DNA of 64,000 nt, taken from positions 102,393 through 166,392 of the forward strand of contig NW_005178942.1 in assembly GCF_000350225.1 (NCBI RefSeq), given 5' to 3'. The first letter of the stretch is position 1. Each line of letters opens with the position of its first letter. The position numbers were made by a program, and so were the translations under genes. The notes under the pieces are model-generated. The model was not told where the DNA came from and did no database searches. It worked only from the letters and a program-made list of their open reading frames with translations. This document shows, one piece after another, positions 38,989-50,015 of the stretch. Source of the DNA: Chondrus crispus (Eukaryota > Rhodophyta > Florideophyceae > Gigartinales > Gigartinaceae).

Positions 38989-39655
38989 TGTAGTATAACC
39001 CCCCCTGGGGCTTTATTTTCGATTGGATCAACTCAGAACCGGATCGGTTACTGTAGGGCTCGATGCTCTACAGTACCACCACGTCTATCTCCGAGTACAG
39101 GGGGCGCACGTGTACACGTGTACGCGCGGGACCGGAGAACGCGCACACACGTGTACTGTCAGCCCCGATGGCTGACAGTATTACAGTGTCGACCGACCGC
39201 TACAGTACGTCGCTACAGTACATCGGTACTGTACTATTATGATAGGTTATTATGTACATTAAATATGGAGCGGACCGGCGGCGGGGGAGGAGGACAAGCA
39301 CGGACTTGTCACCCACCGACCGTCAAGGTCCGACTTCCCGCTTATTCTAAGGTAGCGCTCGCTAACTACCTTAGAGCGGCACCGAGCGCGGGTTGAGGAC
39401 GCGCGCGGTACGCCCACGAGTCGGCTCCGCCTCCGCCCGTCGGTACTGGATCGTTACCCAGTACCGCTCCAGGGCGTCGAGGCGTCGAACCGCTCGCGCG
39501 TACCGGCGTCCTCCCCGTTCCCGCTCTACCACGCTACCCGGGCCCGCTGCCCGGTGCCGTTAGCTGGTGTCCTGCTTCACCCCCGTCTTCCCGATCGGAC
39601 GGGGTCTCGGTCGAACTGTGCATACACCCCTATCGCTGGGGGTGTTTATGCTACA
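38989..39655 (-). mobile_element. Solo LTR (667 bp) with AGTTC target duplication
   Basis: On the plus strand it starts TGTAGTATAACCCC and ends TTTATGCTACA. AGTTC flanks both sides (38984-38988 and 39656-39660). The reversed 3' end GTTATACTACA is shared with the LTRs at 9800-10472 and 61573-62242, while the body differs, so it is a related family. It holds several hairpins, for example TACTGTCAGCC/GGCTGACAGTA near 39155-39181 and CTAAGGTAG/CTACCTTAG near 39347-39374. Confidence 0.8.
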
Positions 39656-39927
39656 AGTTCGGCGTCGCAAGAAGGATCAGACTGGCTACGGGGACTAGAG
39701 AGGTGGAGGGACACGGACTTCGGAAGGCGGGGACACCGAATGTGTCCCTTTGCTACAAGCCGACAAAGGTAAATTTTGTTTGCGGCCATGATACAGTTTT
39801 ATATGTCGCAACCACGGATATAGAGGCCGGCGCAGAACTTCTAGTCAGCGTATAGAAGTATTCCGAGTTGTGTGGTAGTGCTAAAAGCTGTTGAATAAAG
39901 ACCAGAGTTCTTGTTCCGCACATATAC
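39656..39927. other. Spacer between solo LTR and transposase frame
   Basis: No gene seen. The short sequence before the LTR and this one were contiguous before the insertion. Confidence 0.35.
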
Positions 39928-42900
39928 TTATGCTCGACGTGGCGGATACCCTTCCTTTCGCCCCCACACCCGATAAATTTCACCGTCTGGGAGACTCCTG
40001 TGTTGTACTGCTGAGTTTGATGTGGATATGAGACACATATGATCGTCGCTTTCTTCGCTCTCCTGTTCGCAGTAGTGCATAACTAATGCCTTTCGAACGT
40101 AGCTTTCAAGCTCAACCAGCGCTCTTCTTTCGTTTTGTTGTTGTATTAACACGCGGTATCCATCTTCCTCCGCTTCGCACTCCTTCACTGCGCAATATCG
40201 TATTGTTTCCTGACTTTCTTTCCCACGAGCGTCCAGAGTCTGGACTTGAAATACGGCTAGCACCATCCAGAACCTTCTATCTTGATCATGCTCAGAATCT
40301 TTGTTCTCATGAAGGGTGAATGTGAGATCAGGATCAGCGGTCGAAACTACACAAGCCTGCAGGGCTTGAATCACGCTACCATAGGATATAGTTGCCAGAA
40401 CGGATGTTTGGTCCCTCTTTTGCCCGTCTGTTACTTTGCACCACTTCGCAGTTCCATATGTATGTACAGTTACGGAATGTCCATGCTCTGCCCGGCCACT
40501 TCTAAGACGTATCTTGTGTTTTCATAAATGCTCTAAAAGCTCCCTTGCTTTCAACAGAAATGCAAGGTCAGATGATTGGAACATTTCTGAATATTGATCT
40601 CCGTCCGCAGTGTTTCCTAGGTTCATAATTCTTGACTTGTCTACGCGCCAGTCCTTCCTACTGAGAGACGATGATAAAAGTCCTTTCCGATGGAATCGAA
40701 GGTTCTGCAGAACAGGAGTTGGGAAGCAGTCCTGAAGCTTTTGTAGTAATCTTCCGGCATCCTGCAGCCCAGAACTGTCGTAGCCCAAGAGATTCAAAAC
40801 CGACTTCGCTGACTCAAAGCTCCATCCGTTCTCACTGGTGCCAATGCCTGCAGTCTCAATTGCCAGACGAGTCTTCCAGTCGTTGGCAAGACGATGTTCC
40901 ATAGCCTGTAATTGTGAGTTTTTCATATTGGATTGAGCCACCCCCCTCTTCAATGGCTGATGAGCGCTTTCAAACAACAATTCTTGTACATGTCTTACGC
41001 TACCGAGCAGTGGCAATGTATGTGTGAAGAACTCCAACAGTCTGTGAAGGTTTGGTTTGTCCAAATGAGTGGAGGCAAAGCTGTTTGTGCGACACAGCTT
41101 ATCTACTCGAGATAGGTAACGAAGTGCCATATTCCGAATCTCCAGGAGTCTTTTGGTTCCTCCTTCTTCATTGTGTGTGTCTATTGACCTCTTACCATCT
41201 ATTCTTGATTCCGGAAAGTACTGCGTCCTGCTCACGAGAGAGGAAAACAGGTCGAGGAGGTTGAGAGCTTCATCGATAGTAGCACAGTTTCCGCTCACTC
41301 CCTCGCCAGTGATTTTGTGCACGTACCAAGTACACTTCATCGCTCGTGGTGCTACCAAGAGCAGGCAGTACATATAAGATATCGTCATTGAATGTAGCAC
41401 ATGCTTGTCATGGTTGATTAGGCTTTCCTGATATATGAGATGTCCATCCTTCAAAGCCACTTTGGCAATCGCCTCAGCATCTCTGCGTACATCTTTTGGT
41501 AGCAATGTTATACAGAGATTCATGATGTCGCGACCAATCCCGAGGAAAAGATGATCGGGAGCCACAACGCATGAGCGATACAAATCGAAAACAGAAGGAA
41601 CAACCGGTTTCCTACTGCCAAGTACACGAGGTACACGAGCGCGAACGTGTTGTAGTTTTGCAGAGAGTTGATAAAGTGCCTGCAAACTTGTCTCAAACGT
41701 ATCTGCGTCATCCATTCCGAGGGCTTTCAACTCTTCCCTGGATAACTTGGATCTCCTCAATGCAGTAGCCCGGTTCTCATCTCTCGCGAAAGATGGATGG
41801 TCGGAATGGATGCGAGTTGTATAACAATACTTGCTTCCTTGAAATCCAGACTTGTCGTACCCTCCATAGCTGCATAAGTGACATGGAACATTGGAGCAGT
41901 GCCCTAGTAGGTCCAAAGTGTAGGAGACTGCAGGATAGTCCCCGACGTACCCGACGACATCGAGAAAAAGAACAACCTTCTCTCCTTCTGCGGTAGTCAT
42001 CTCAAATCCCTTTTCTGTCCCCTCAATGATATCATCAATAACTGCCGCCAGTATCTCGTTTGTAGATACTCCTGGAGGAGTTAACCCGATGGGTCTGATG
42101 GCTCCGGCTCCGTTGCGGTTCTCCGGAGCCATACCTATTGGCAGCATGTATACACCACCCATGCTTCCCTTCTTTCCAATGTACGGCGTAAATCCATCAG
42201 AGTACAGAAACATTATGTACACAACGTACTTTCTTCCATATTCAAGACGTCAACTGCTCTCCGCATCGACGCGATGGCCCTTGTCCATCGGATTATCATC
42301 CGCAGATACTCGTTTCACTACGATTTTGTCAAACATCTGGTTGTAAACCCCCCTATTCGTGCCAGTGAGATTCGAAACATTTCTTTCAGAAGATACAACC
42401 AAGCTGGTGGCGTATTCGTCATCACAGTTATGTCTTCTACACATCCTATACACAAGGAAGGGTGTTTGCGTGGGTTCTTCCGAATCTTCGGCATCTGGCT
42501 GTCCTGGAAGTGCAAGTTCGACGACCATGTCACTGGGAAGGAATGCCAGAGATTCTGGTCTCTTCATCTTCATCCTTTTGGTACGCTTTGAATTAGACTG
42601 CTCCTGCGGTTCTGTCCAGTTCGGATCATCGTAAACAAAGAAGGAAGATACAACTGCATCAAAGCTCATGTTTGTTGAGGACGTTACTGCAAACTGGGCT
42701 TGCATCAATCTGCCCTTCACCGCGTCACTTGTTTCGAACGTGATGTTAAGAAGGAGCCCTTTTCGAAGTTGCACCGTCAAACCATCTTCGGTTGGAATCC
42801 GATAAACAGATCAACTCCCAGCCCTATCCTGTATTATTGGAGTGTCCTCAATATCCAAGAACCTTGGTACCTCGCTTGACGGATCCATATCATGCCGTCT

Positions 42901-43734
42901 TCCTTGCACCATCTCTCGCAATCTTGCTGTCGAAAAGTCAAGTTTCGCCCAGTCGCTAGGCCTTACAATCATGGTAGGAGCGCTGTCCTGTGAGGAATAC
43001 TTTCCAACGCCAGCCTTCGACCCAGACTTCGAGAAATCCACAGTAAACATTTCTACACGACAAGGAACGAAGAAGTTGGATTTCGCAAATGGACGAACAC
43101 GTCTCTTCAGAGTAGATGTACTTGGCAGTTTGAGAGTGAGCTGGCTTTCATTCGGTCTCCAGTTCCTACAGTTAGCAAGTGTCTGATACGCAGTCTCGCC
43201 GAGACGTGTGCTCCCAGTTGCTGTTATCAGTGATGCAATATTTGTCCAGGTCAATCGAATTACAGCAGAAGCACCGTCGAACATGCTGTCTATCAGCTCT
43301 TCGCACCCTTCAGCTTCGTAGACAACGTCCTGCTCAACGCTCAATCCAATGTCTAATCCAGAAATTCGTTCGCTTTCTTCACAACGGAGCGTGTCATTTC
43401 GTTCGGAGTGAGGAATTAATGGAAGTGCCTCCACGCCGTCATGCATCACGCCTTGTTTTTCTTGGAGGTCGCTTAAAAGCCCGTCTTTCAAAAGGGAAGC
43501 ATAGGATTCTGATTGACGGTCTAGTAATTTGAATCCATCCCCTGGACGTTTTGCTGGCTTTGTAGACAGTTGCCTACATGGCCTTGCTCTTTTTCGATGT
43601 CTTTCAAGCTGAGATTCAGAAGAAAATGGTGCGTGCCCATCCGAAGTAGTCCCTTGTGATGCAACATCTTCGGAACGCTTTGCATAAGGTCCGCGTTTTT
43701 TAAGAACCCAACGACTCTTGCTTTGACGCCCCAT
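39928..43734 (-). pseudogene. Tnp2-like (CACTA/EnSpm-type) transposase frame with three in-frame TGA codons
   Basis: From the ATG at 43734 a single frame runs 1,268 codons to TAA at 39928-39930. It is broken only by TGA at 42811-42813, 42250-42252 and 40522-40524 (codons 308, 495 and 1,071). No frameshift and no other stop occurs. The third part has features of Tnp2-type transposases: FLYSDGFTPYIGKKGSMGGVY, RPIGLTPPG, VVGYVGDYPAVSYTLDLLGH and a CHLC metal-ligand pair. The N-terminal ~300 residues are basic and low-complexity. Each TGA could come from CGA by C-to-T change at a methylated CpG, so recent decay is the simplest reading. The family call rests on motif resemblance and is moderate. 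Confidence 0.6.
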
Positions 43735-44120
43735 CTGTGACGGTTTCGACCAGGTTTGCCACTGGAAGTGGGGCTGCAGTGAGGTTTGGCATGGACCTCG
43801 GCATTAACAAGACTTCAGCAAGCTTACTGCTCTACAGAAGAAAGAAGGTCTTTTGTTACATTTGGCGATGCATACGGTTGTACCGTTAATATTAAAGCTT
43901 GGTTCAATGAATAGAAACGGTAAGAATGAGATGTTTCTACTCGCATTTTGATGTGATACCGCACGAAAAAAGCTCAATGGATGGCTGTCATTAAGGGCAA
44001 CCATGCAATACCGAATTCGGTAATTTCAAATTGAAATTTCAGAACCTATATTCTGCTATTGACACGTGCCCATGAAAATGTAACTGATTTTCAGTCAGAT
44101 GCCCTGCTCGAACTCAGAAA
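43735..44120. other. Upstream region of the Tnp2-like frame
   Basis: No gene is supported. If the cluster is one mobile element, an end may lie here or beyond, but no TIR pair was found. Confidence 0.35.
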
Positions 44121-44152
44121 AGGCGGTAGTTTGATATATCAAACTACCGCCT
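44121..44152. repeat. Perfect 32-bp palindrome
   Basis: The arms AGGCGGTAGTTTGATA and the reverse complement meet with no loop. It is closely followed by a tandem repeat block. Confidence 0.9.
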
Positions 44153-44214
44153 ACTGCATATATAGTTCCAGGACCAGATCCAACTCTCTGCACGCCCCTC
44201 GTCCGCAGTCCTGA

Positions 44215-44490
44215 CCCACCACACGTCTTCTTCTCTGGCAGTTTCATTTCCGCGAGTTGCGTGTTCGGTTGAAATCTCATGCACAGTAAGTGACACCACT
44301 TCTGCCACAATCCTGACCCACAGGGCATCCTCTTTTCTGACAGTTTCATTTCCGCGAGTTGCGTGTTCGGTTGAAATCTCATGCACAGTAAGTGACGCCA
44401 CTTCTGCACAATCCTGATCCACCACACGTCTTCTTCTCTGGCAGTTTCATTTCCGCGAGTTGCGTGTTTGGTTGAAATCTCATGTGGAGA
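44215..44490. repeat. Three ~102-bp tandem repeats
   Basis: The repeated core GTTTCATTTCCGCGAGTTGC starts at 44240, 44343 and 44444. Units include CACACGTCTTCTTCTCTGGC or a variant and GGTTGAAATCTCATGCACAG. The ORF across them is an artefact of the repeats. They could be subterminal repeats of a CACTA-like element. Confidence 0.8.
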
Positions 44491-45710
44491 CACGAGTGCG
44501 CTGCACACGTTGGGTAAGTGAGCGCTTTCTCTAGGCAATACCGTTTTGCGATTAGCTACAAAGCTTTAACGTACGTTCGCACATTCTCTAACACATTGAA
44601 AGTGTCGAAGAACTGTTCGGACCAATCCTCACAGCGTTCCTTGTCTCACTGCAGGTCAACCCGCCCATCGTCTAACTCAGGATCAAGTAAGCCATCAGTA
44701 CATGTAATGTGACCGTAACTGACCTCTCCTGTTATGTTTCTTGGCGTTGATTATTCTATTTAACGGAAGCGCAATGAACCACTGCCGCGGTATTTCGGTA
44801 TTTGGACGGGGTAGATGTAGTGTATGTAGCCGTAACAATACTCTTTGGTTGCTACAAATAAATGTGATGTGAACGCCGCTAGAACTGCTATCGGTTTCAT
44901 CCTTCGGGATGGGACCGTTTCTGGACCAGTGCGGTGACATCACATTTGCAAGAAAGGCACTGGACTAACATTTCATTGACTGAGAGTAGGTCGCGGCATT
45001 ACGTCTAGTGCTGCATTGGGGTTGCGAATGGACACATGTTGTCATTGCCCTGGAGCAGCAAAACATAGTCGTCGGTGGCTGCGCAGATGCAGCGGTGATC
45101 ATCGTCTCATCATTACCTCAATGTAACAAAGTTTGGCCCTGCAAGACCTACTCTGTGTGCAGCTCCAGCCAACCATCTACCGCCACGGGCCAGGTAGAGC
45201 CGCTGTGCCATAACTATGCTGCTTTCTAGCCAATGGCGTCATTGGTAAAAAATGTGCAAAATCGCGACATGAAATCAGCAAGCGTTGCTACATTTATGAC
45301 ACATTTTTTGCTGGCCCGGACCAAAATATTTGCGCAAATTTTTTATTGCCTCAGATAGGCTGATTTGACCTTCCTGTGGTCAGTTTTCCAAACGATCAAA
45401 AAGATTTCTCCGATGCCACATGCTTCTTGTTTTTATATTTATTTTTCTAATTTTGTTCAACTTGGGGGGTCCCGCCCAAGTAGTACCACCTCATAACACT
45501 TGAAGGGAACCAACCTGCATCCTTGCCTTTGGATGACCAGCAAAAAACTCACAACTGTAAGTACATACATTCGTGCAATTTGCATTTTTGTTCTTAACTA
45601 CGTCCAGATTATGCACGCATTCTACGCATCTACTGTATAGTAGTGGTGCCTGTAGCAGTTCTAGTCGATATCTAGTTTTTCTTCAATTTTTCGCGAACTC
45701 ACATCTTTCA
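44491..45710. other. Long non-coding stretch
   Basis: Only short ORFs without family features. AT-rich in the second half. No RNA gene could be recognised. Confidence 0.4.
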
Positions 45711-45888
45711 GGGCCGTTCTTAACGACGAGCACGGTGTGCTAGCACGCAAGCACCCTGACATTTGGCATGAATGGATTGGTTGAACGGGAGTAAAAGCAT
45801 TTCCAATAATTTTTTCAACCAATACATTCATGCCAAGTTTCAGGGCGCTTGCGTGCTAGCACACCGTGCTCGTCGTTAGGAACGGCCC
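45711..45888. mobile_element. 178-bp Harbinger-type MITE, TCA duplication
   Basis: The ends are GGGCCGTTC and its complement, and inverted similarity continues over most of the element (for example CACGGTGTGCTAGCACGCAAG). TCA is duplicated at 45708-45710 and 45889-45891. End bases and a 3-bp duplication fit PIF/Harbinger. It has no coding capacity, so it would be moved by a transposase made elsewhere. Confidence 0.85.
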
Positions 45889-45889
45889 T

Positions 45890-47485
45890 CAGTGCGCAGT
45901 GTATGTACGGTACCGCCAATAATTATAGCCGCACCCCACAAATATGCATTGCTGGTAAAGGAATCTTACTTTGCATAAAAAACTGCTTTGTCCTTGACGC
46001 ATTCCTGCACGCCGAGTCCAAAACAATGCTCAGATTTTGAAACGCATCAATAGTTTGGAAGATATGCATCAAAAACCATTTATGGGGTGACAGTAATTAT
46101 AGAGTACAGTGCTTCTAAACAACCATAACTCTGGTTCAGTACTTCGTAGGGCCACCTTTGGCCATCGCACAGTCAAAGCAACGCTTCTGCATGCTCCCTA
46201 CTAACTTATCCAACGTCTCAGTGTTGATATTTTCCCAGCAGTCAATTATACATTCGAGTAGCTCATCGATATTATTAAACTGCCTTTCATGTGCGTACAC
46301 TTTCCTTGCCAAGATCCCCCAAAAGGTTTTTTATAGGATTGAGGTCAGGGGACTTGGCAGGCCAGTCCATAACGTGCAGTTCCTCCTCTTCAAACCATTC
46401 GTAAACGCGATTAGCACGGTGTACAGCTGCACCATCTTGCATAACCGTCCAGCTAGGACCGAGCTCTTGATCAACAAAAGGAAGGAGATTGGTCTCGAGA
46501 GTCTGAATATACTTGAGCGCATTCTGCTTCCCTTCTAAAACGACCAAGTCATACTTCTTTTTCCCAGAAAACGCACCCCAAACCATCACCAAATCACCCC
46601 CTTGCTGCCGCTTTGAAAAAACCTTTCTATCCTTTCGTAAGTAATGCCAATAAAACGCGAAGCCGTCTGGTCCGTCGAGATTAAACTTCTTCTCGTCAGA
46701 CCAGACTACATTTGCCCAATCACCAGGCGTCCAGGTCACCGTATCTCGAGCCCAACTTTCTGGCGCGATTTTGTGGCGCGGAAGTATCATTGGTGCGCGT
46801 GCCATGCGCATATACCGAAGGGTGGGAGTGCTGCTGAGTATTGCACGCACGCGGCTGGACTTAACAGGGAGCTGGAGTGTCTTCACAAGTTCTGTTGATG
46901 TCATTTCTCCCTTGTGCGCCTCTCGGATCAGCGGCCTTTTTGCCTGCGCAGATAGCGTAGGCTTCCTCCCGCTCCTTTTTGTTGTTCCGTAGAGCTCGGG
47001 GGCTTTCAAGTAGTTAGCTACTACTTTTGCGGACCTGCCTAGATGCTTGGCGATGCGGCGTATCGACCACTGAGCATCATGCAGGCCCGCAGTTTTTCCT
47101 TTTTCTTCAGCCGTTAAGGATTTACCGCGCGGCATAATTGGGGGGTCTGTTGGGTACTTTTTTACACGGAAGGCTGCTTGTGTTGAAGCGTATTGTATTG
47201 GGCTTTTAACGCGCTAAGAACGCGACAAGGAGTCTTTCGGTTGCCGAGTTCTTGGCGCGAGAATGTACTGTACTTTATACTTAATGTCACCCCATGAATA
47301 CACATGTATTAATATCTGCAAAAGTATTTATGCTTTGCAAAATCTGATTGCAGATTCGGACTCAGCACGCATTGTTTTATCAAGAATGTTGTTGTTTTTT
47401 ATGCAACGTGTGCTGCGTGCCACAGCACGGCACAACTTGGGGGTGCGGCTATAAATAATGGCGGTACTGTACAAGTACAGTAGGT
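45890..47485 (-). mobile_element. Tc1/mariner element with ~220-bp TIRs
   Basis: Long inverted terminal regions (about 45893-46111 and 47262-47485) share GGTACCGCC, TTATAGCCGCACCCC and, at their inner ends, GGGGTGACA near TACAGT. The transposase gene between them reads on minus. The outermost bases are not fully matched, and the left end abuts the MITE, so the exact limits and the TA duplication are unsure. Confidence 0.75.
46136..47135 (-). pseudogene. Tc1/mariner transposase with one frameshift
   Basis: From the ATG at 47135 the frame runs with HTH motifs (MPRGKSLTAEEKGKTAGLHD), D1 in [15 protein letters not shown]2 in WTVMQDGAAVHRAN and the E region SPDLNPIKNLLG. It then shifts at a T/G run near 46318-46330. 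After a one-base shift the C-terminal part reads on (ILARKVYAHERQFNNIDELL and LVGSMQKRC) to TGA at 46136-46138. In place of IENLWG the copy has IKNLLG, so the catalytic Glu is also lost (E to K). It is inactive on both counts. Confidence 0.85.
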
Positions 47486-47990
47486 CTCAAACGCAGATCC
47501 TCGCTGCGTGCAGCAAGATTTACTTCACATGCAGAACAAAGGTAAAATATGTATGCACTTGGTCTTTACGAAGTTTCTTGATAATCATTGGCCATCCTCA
47601 GTCTTTTCGAAAATTTCGTTATGATAAACTAGAACATGGGCAACTGTAAACTGATATCACTATTGTTCCGTTCCACAACCATTCGGCTCTTCCAAAAATC
47701 TTCCGCAAGAGACGCACCCGAAATCCGCCACCTCCCTCTCCCATCCGCCCGCGTGAGAGACAACAGCTCATGTGAGCTGTTGTCTGTGTGAACACACCCC
47801 CTATTTCCAGGTGCACCACACAGTGCCACCCTTCTCACTCTCCCCCCCGCCACTTCGCCGCCCACTTCCGCCCAACTCCCGCCGCTCGTCATGCGCACTA
47901 CACCCATCCATCTGACCCGCCAGCACTTGCCCCTTTCCCGTCCGTCCCGGCCCTCACTCACCCTTCCAGTACTCTCCCTGCCCAGTTCCT
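47486..47990. other. Intergenic stretch with a short palindrome
   Basis: C-rich in its second half. No gene up to the ARMC6-like fragment. Confidence 0.4.
47758..47785. repeat. Near-perfect 28-bp palindrome
   Basis: The arms AGACAACAGCTCA and the reverse complement are separated by TG. Confidence 0.85.
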
Positions 47991-48029
47991 CCCCCACATG
48001 CCTCCCCGACTCCCGGGTCCAGCCGGCAA

Positions 48030-48578
48030 GTGCTGCAGAGCACCTTCGACGCGATCGTGCGGGAGCACATATCCGATTTCGGCCAGACCCCTGCCGAGGC
48101 GGTGTCCGACGCGCGCGCCCAGCTGACCGCCGCGGGCCTCACGGACCAGTCCAACCTCTCGGACCCGACGTCGTCCGGCCCGGCGGACGTACAACAGCGC
48201 GCCGCGGAGCTCTTGGCTGCGCTGCGGGCAGACCTGGCCTTCCCGTGCGACGCAGTCACCGCGGAGCGCATCGCACGCCCCCTGCAGGCGGCGGAGGCGG
48301 CGCTAAGCAGGGCGGCGCCCTGGGCGGCGCACACAAAAGCCTGTGCACAAGAGGGCAGCAAGGGAGCCGAGAAGGCGGAGGTGGAAGAAGACGACGCGGG
48401 CGTAGCGCGGCTGCAGGATCTGCAGGACCAAGGCAACGGCGGCCGCGAAGTGCACGGCCAAGGGGCAGGCCTGGAGAGTTGTGCTACCCGGACGACGAAA
48501 GAGGGGATTGTGTTTTCGCGTGTGGACATTCAGGCGTGCTGGGATCATGGTTACGGCGTTTACGCACTACGTTTATGA
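48030..48578 (+). pseudogene. ARMC6-like gene fragment
   Basis: The start of the frame (LQSTFDAIVREHISDFGQTP, then AEAVSDARAQLTAAGLTDQS) resembles the conserved N-terminus of armadillo repeat-containing protein 6. Only about 100 plausible residues follow, and no armadillo repeats are present. The first codon here is CTG, with no good ATG context. The segment is much richer in GC than its surroundings and stands between two transposons. I take it as a captured or rearranged piece of a host gene. ARMC6 itself has no firmly known function. Confidence 0.45.
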
Positions 48579-48644
48579 AAGAGAGCAAAGGGCAAGTGGC
48601 ACGCACAATCAGTGAAGCGTCCGAGACACGCACGAGATGTAGTT

Positions 48645-50015
48645 TTAGTCGGACTCATCTGTGTGGTTGATGGATCTGAATTGCATCTCCACTCGGCGAC
48701 GACGCTTTTTGCGATAACGCCTTTGCAACTGGCGCCGTTTTTGAATTTGAGATGTTGCTATATGATAGCGGCCGTTCTTCATCGTCCTCAAAATTTTGGA
48801 GTCCTCAGCGCGTAGAGGATTCTTGTGTAAATGAAAGTTTGTCAGTCCCACACATAAACGAAAAATACTGTCATAACCCGCCTCACTCCATTTCCACTTC
48901 GCTGCCATGACATTCCAAAGACCACAAAGCCTTCCAAAAAAGTTTTCCACTATAATTCTATCGCTTGAAATGTGCCTGTTATTAGAAACCTCGGCTTGCG
49001 TAAGTGTTCCATTGATCGGTTTTTTGGTCGGATGGATCACACGACAGAACTCCTTAGCCCCATGGTATCCTTTATCGCACAGTACAGCCCAATAGTTTGG
49101 GAACTCATTCGACAAGGGCCCATCATCCTCTATGTCATTTTCACCTTCCCCTTCACCTTTGCGAAGTTGTTTCGAGTGAAAGGTTAGCATGGCCTCGAAT
49201 ATTTTTAAGTCTGACACTGACCCAGGCTCGTGAGCGCTGCAACCTAAAGCAAGGCCATTTGGCAATACCGAGACCTCAGTCTTGTAGCCATACAATTTAT
49301 GTTTCCCGCTATAGTACAGCTTGCCTTCCTCCACGCTGCCACTCGGGCGGAAACTTTGCTGGAATGTCACATCAGTGGCATAACGCGCAGCAGGGTAGTT
49401 TTTAAACCCGACTTTCTTGCTCTGCATGACGGCCATTTTCCATTTCTTACCTTGATATTCCACATAGTGATGGAAGACCGGATAAGAGATTATGTCTACA
49501 AATTTCATAATCATTCGCTCAAACGTAGGACCTTTCAAACTGAACATCTTGGCCAAGAAGTCCCATTGGCCTCCATGTTTTAATACAGAGAGTGTCATAA
49601 ACAGGACATCACGTGGAGTATGGGAGCATTTGCGTCCACGCCCTGCATTGTACCTCTCTTTGATGGCCTTTTCCAGGCTGCACCAAGTGGAATGGAATTG
49701 TGTCGGACTGAAGTTGGTCATCTGTATGACGGCGGCAGCGCCCCCCTTTTCGTAGAACTGATCATAAATGGGGGACTCACTTTCCACCTCATCGTCCGTA
49801 TCGACGGCGTCAGAGTCTGACGCATACTCCTCCAGGTCTGCACGGCGCTCCACGGCGACATCGGAGAGCAGGAGTAGAGCTCTTGCAGCCTGCGTGGGGG
49901 TCACAGATGCCATATTATGGCGCTTGTGAAAAGGTGTGGGGTCAAGGAGGGAGAGGGAGTGGATTGGTGTGGTTTTAGTGTGGTGGGGTGCTGTGCGGGC
50001 GTGCGATGTTGACAT
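48645..50015 (-). CDS. Harbinger-superfamily DDE transposase, second type
   Basis: An intact ORF of 456 residues from the ATG at 50015; a second ATG at 49913 (MASVTPTQAARALLLL) may be the true start. The DDE_Tnp_4-like core has ARYATDVTFQQ, VLCDKGYHGAKEF and IVENFFGRLCGLWNV for D, D and E. An acidic region lies at about 60-80 and a very basic C-terminus (RRRYRKKRRRRVE-like) near 440. It differs clearly from the two other Harbinger-type nucleases in the window. No partner Myb-like gene or terminal repeat was found around it, so the rest of the element may be decayed. Confidence 0.8.
   Translation of the reverse strand: MSTSHARTAPHHTKTTPIHSLSLLDPTPFHKRHNMASVTPTQAARALLLLSDVAVERRADLEEYASDSDAVDTDDEVESESPIYDQFYEKGGAAAVIQMTNFSPTQFHSTWCSLEKAIKERYNAGRGRKCSHTPRDVLFMTLSVLKHGGQWDFLAKMFSLKGPTFERMIMKFVDIISYPVFHHYVEYQGKKWKMAVMQSKKVGFKNYPAARYATDVTFQQSFRPSGSVEEGKLYYSGKHKLYGYKTEVSVLPNGLALGCSAHEPGSVSDLKIFEAMLTFHSKQLRKGEGEGENDIEDDGPLSNEFPNYWAVLCDKGYHGAKEFCRVIHPTKKPINGTLTQAEVSNNRHISSDRIIVENFFGRLCGLWNVMAAKWKWSEAGYDSIFRLCVGLTNFHLHKNPLRAEDSKILRTMKNGRYHIATSQIQKRRQLQRRYRKKRRRRVEMQFRSINHTDESD

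Noticed and set aside
39928..43734. Use of an alternative genetic code or selenocysteine at the TGA codons
   Set aside because: Other genes here may end with TGA, no SECIS-like element was seen, and CpG deamination explains the pattern. Kept only as a testable alternative.
39928..43734. Assignment to the Kyakuja-Dileera-Zisupton (KDZ) transposases, which travel with TET/JBP genes in fungi
   Set aside because: The KDZ core motifs I know were not visible; the SDGFTPY, RPIGLTPPG and GDYPA-type motifs point to the Tnp2 class.
44095..44538. Minus-strand ORF with repeated HEISTKHATRGNETA-type peptide
   Set aside because: The repetition comes from the 102-bp DNA tandem repeats, and two frames give equally repetitive peptides. 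No start signal or family match.
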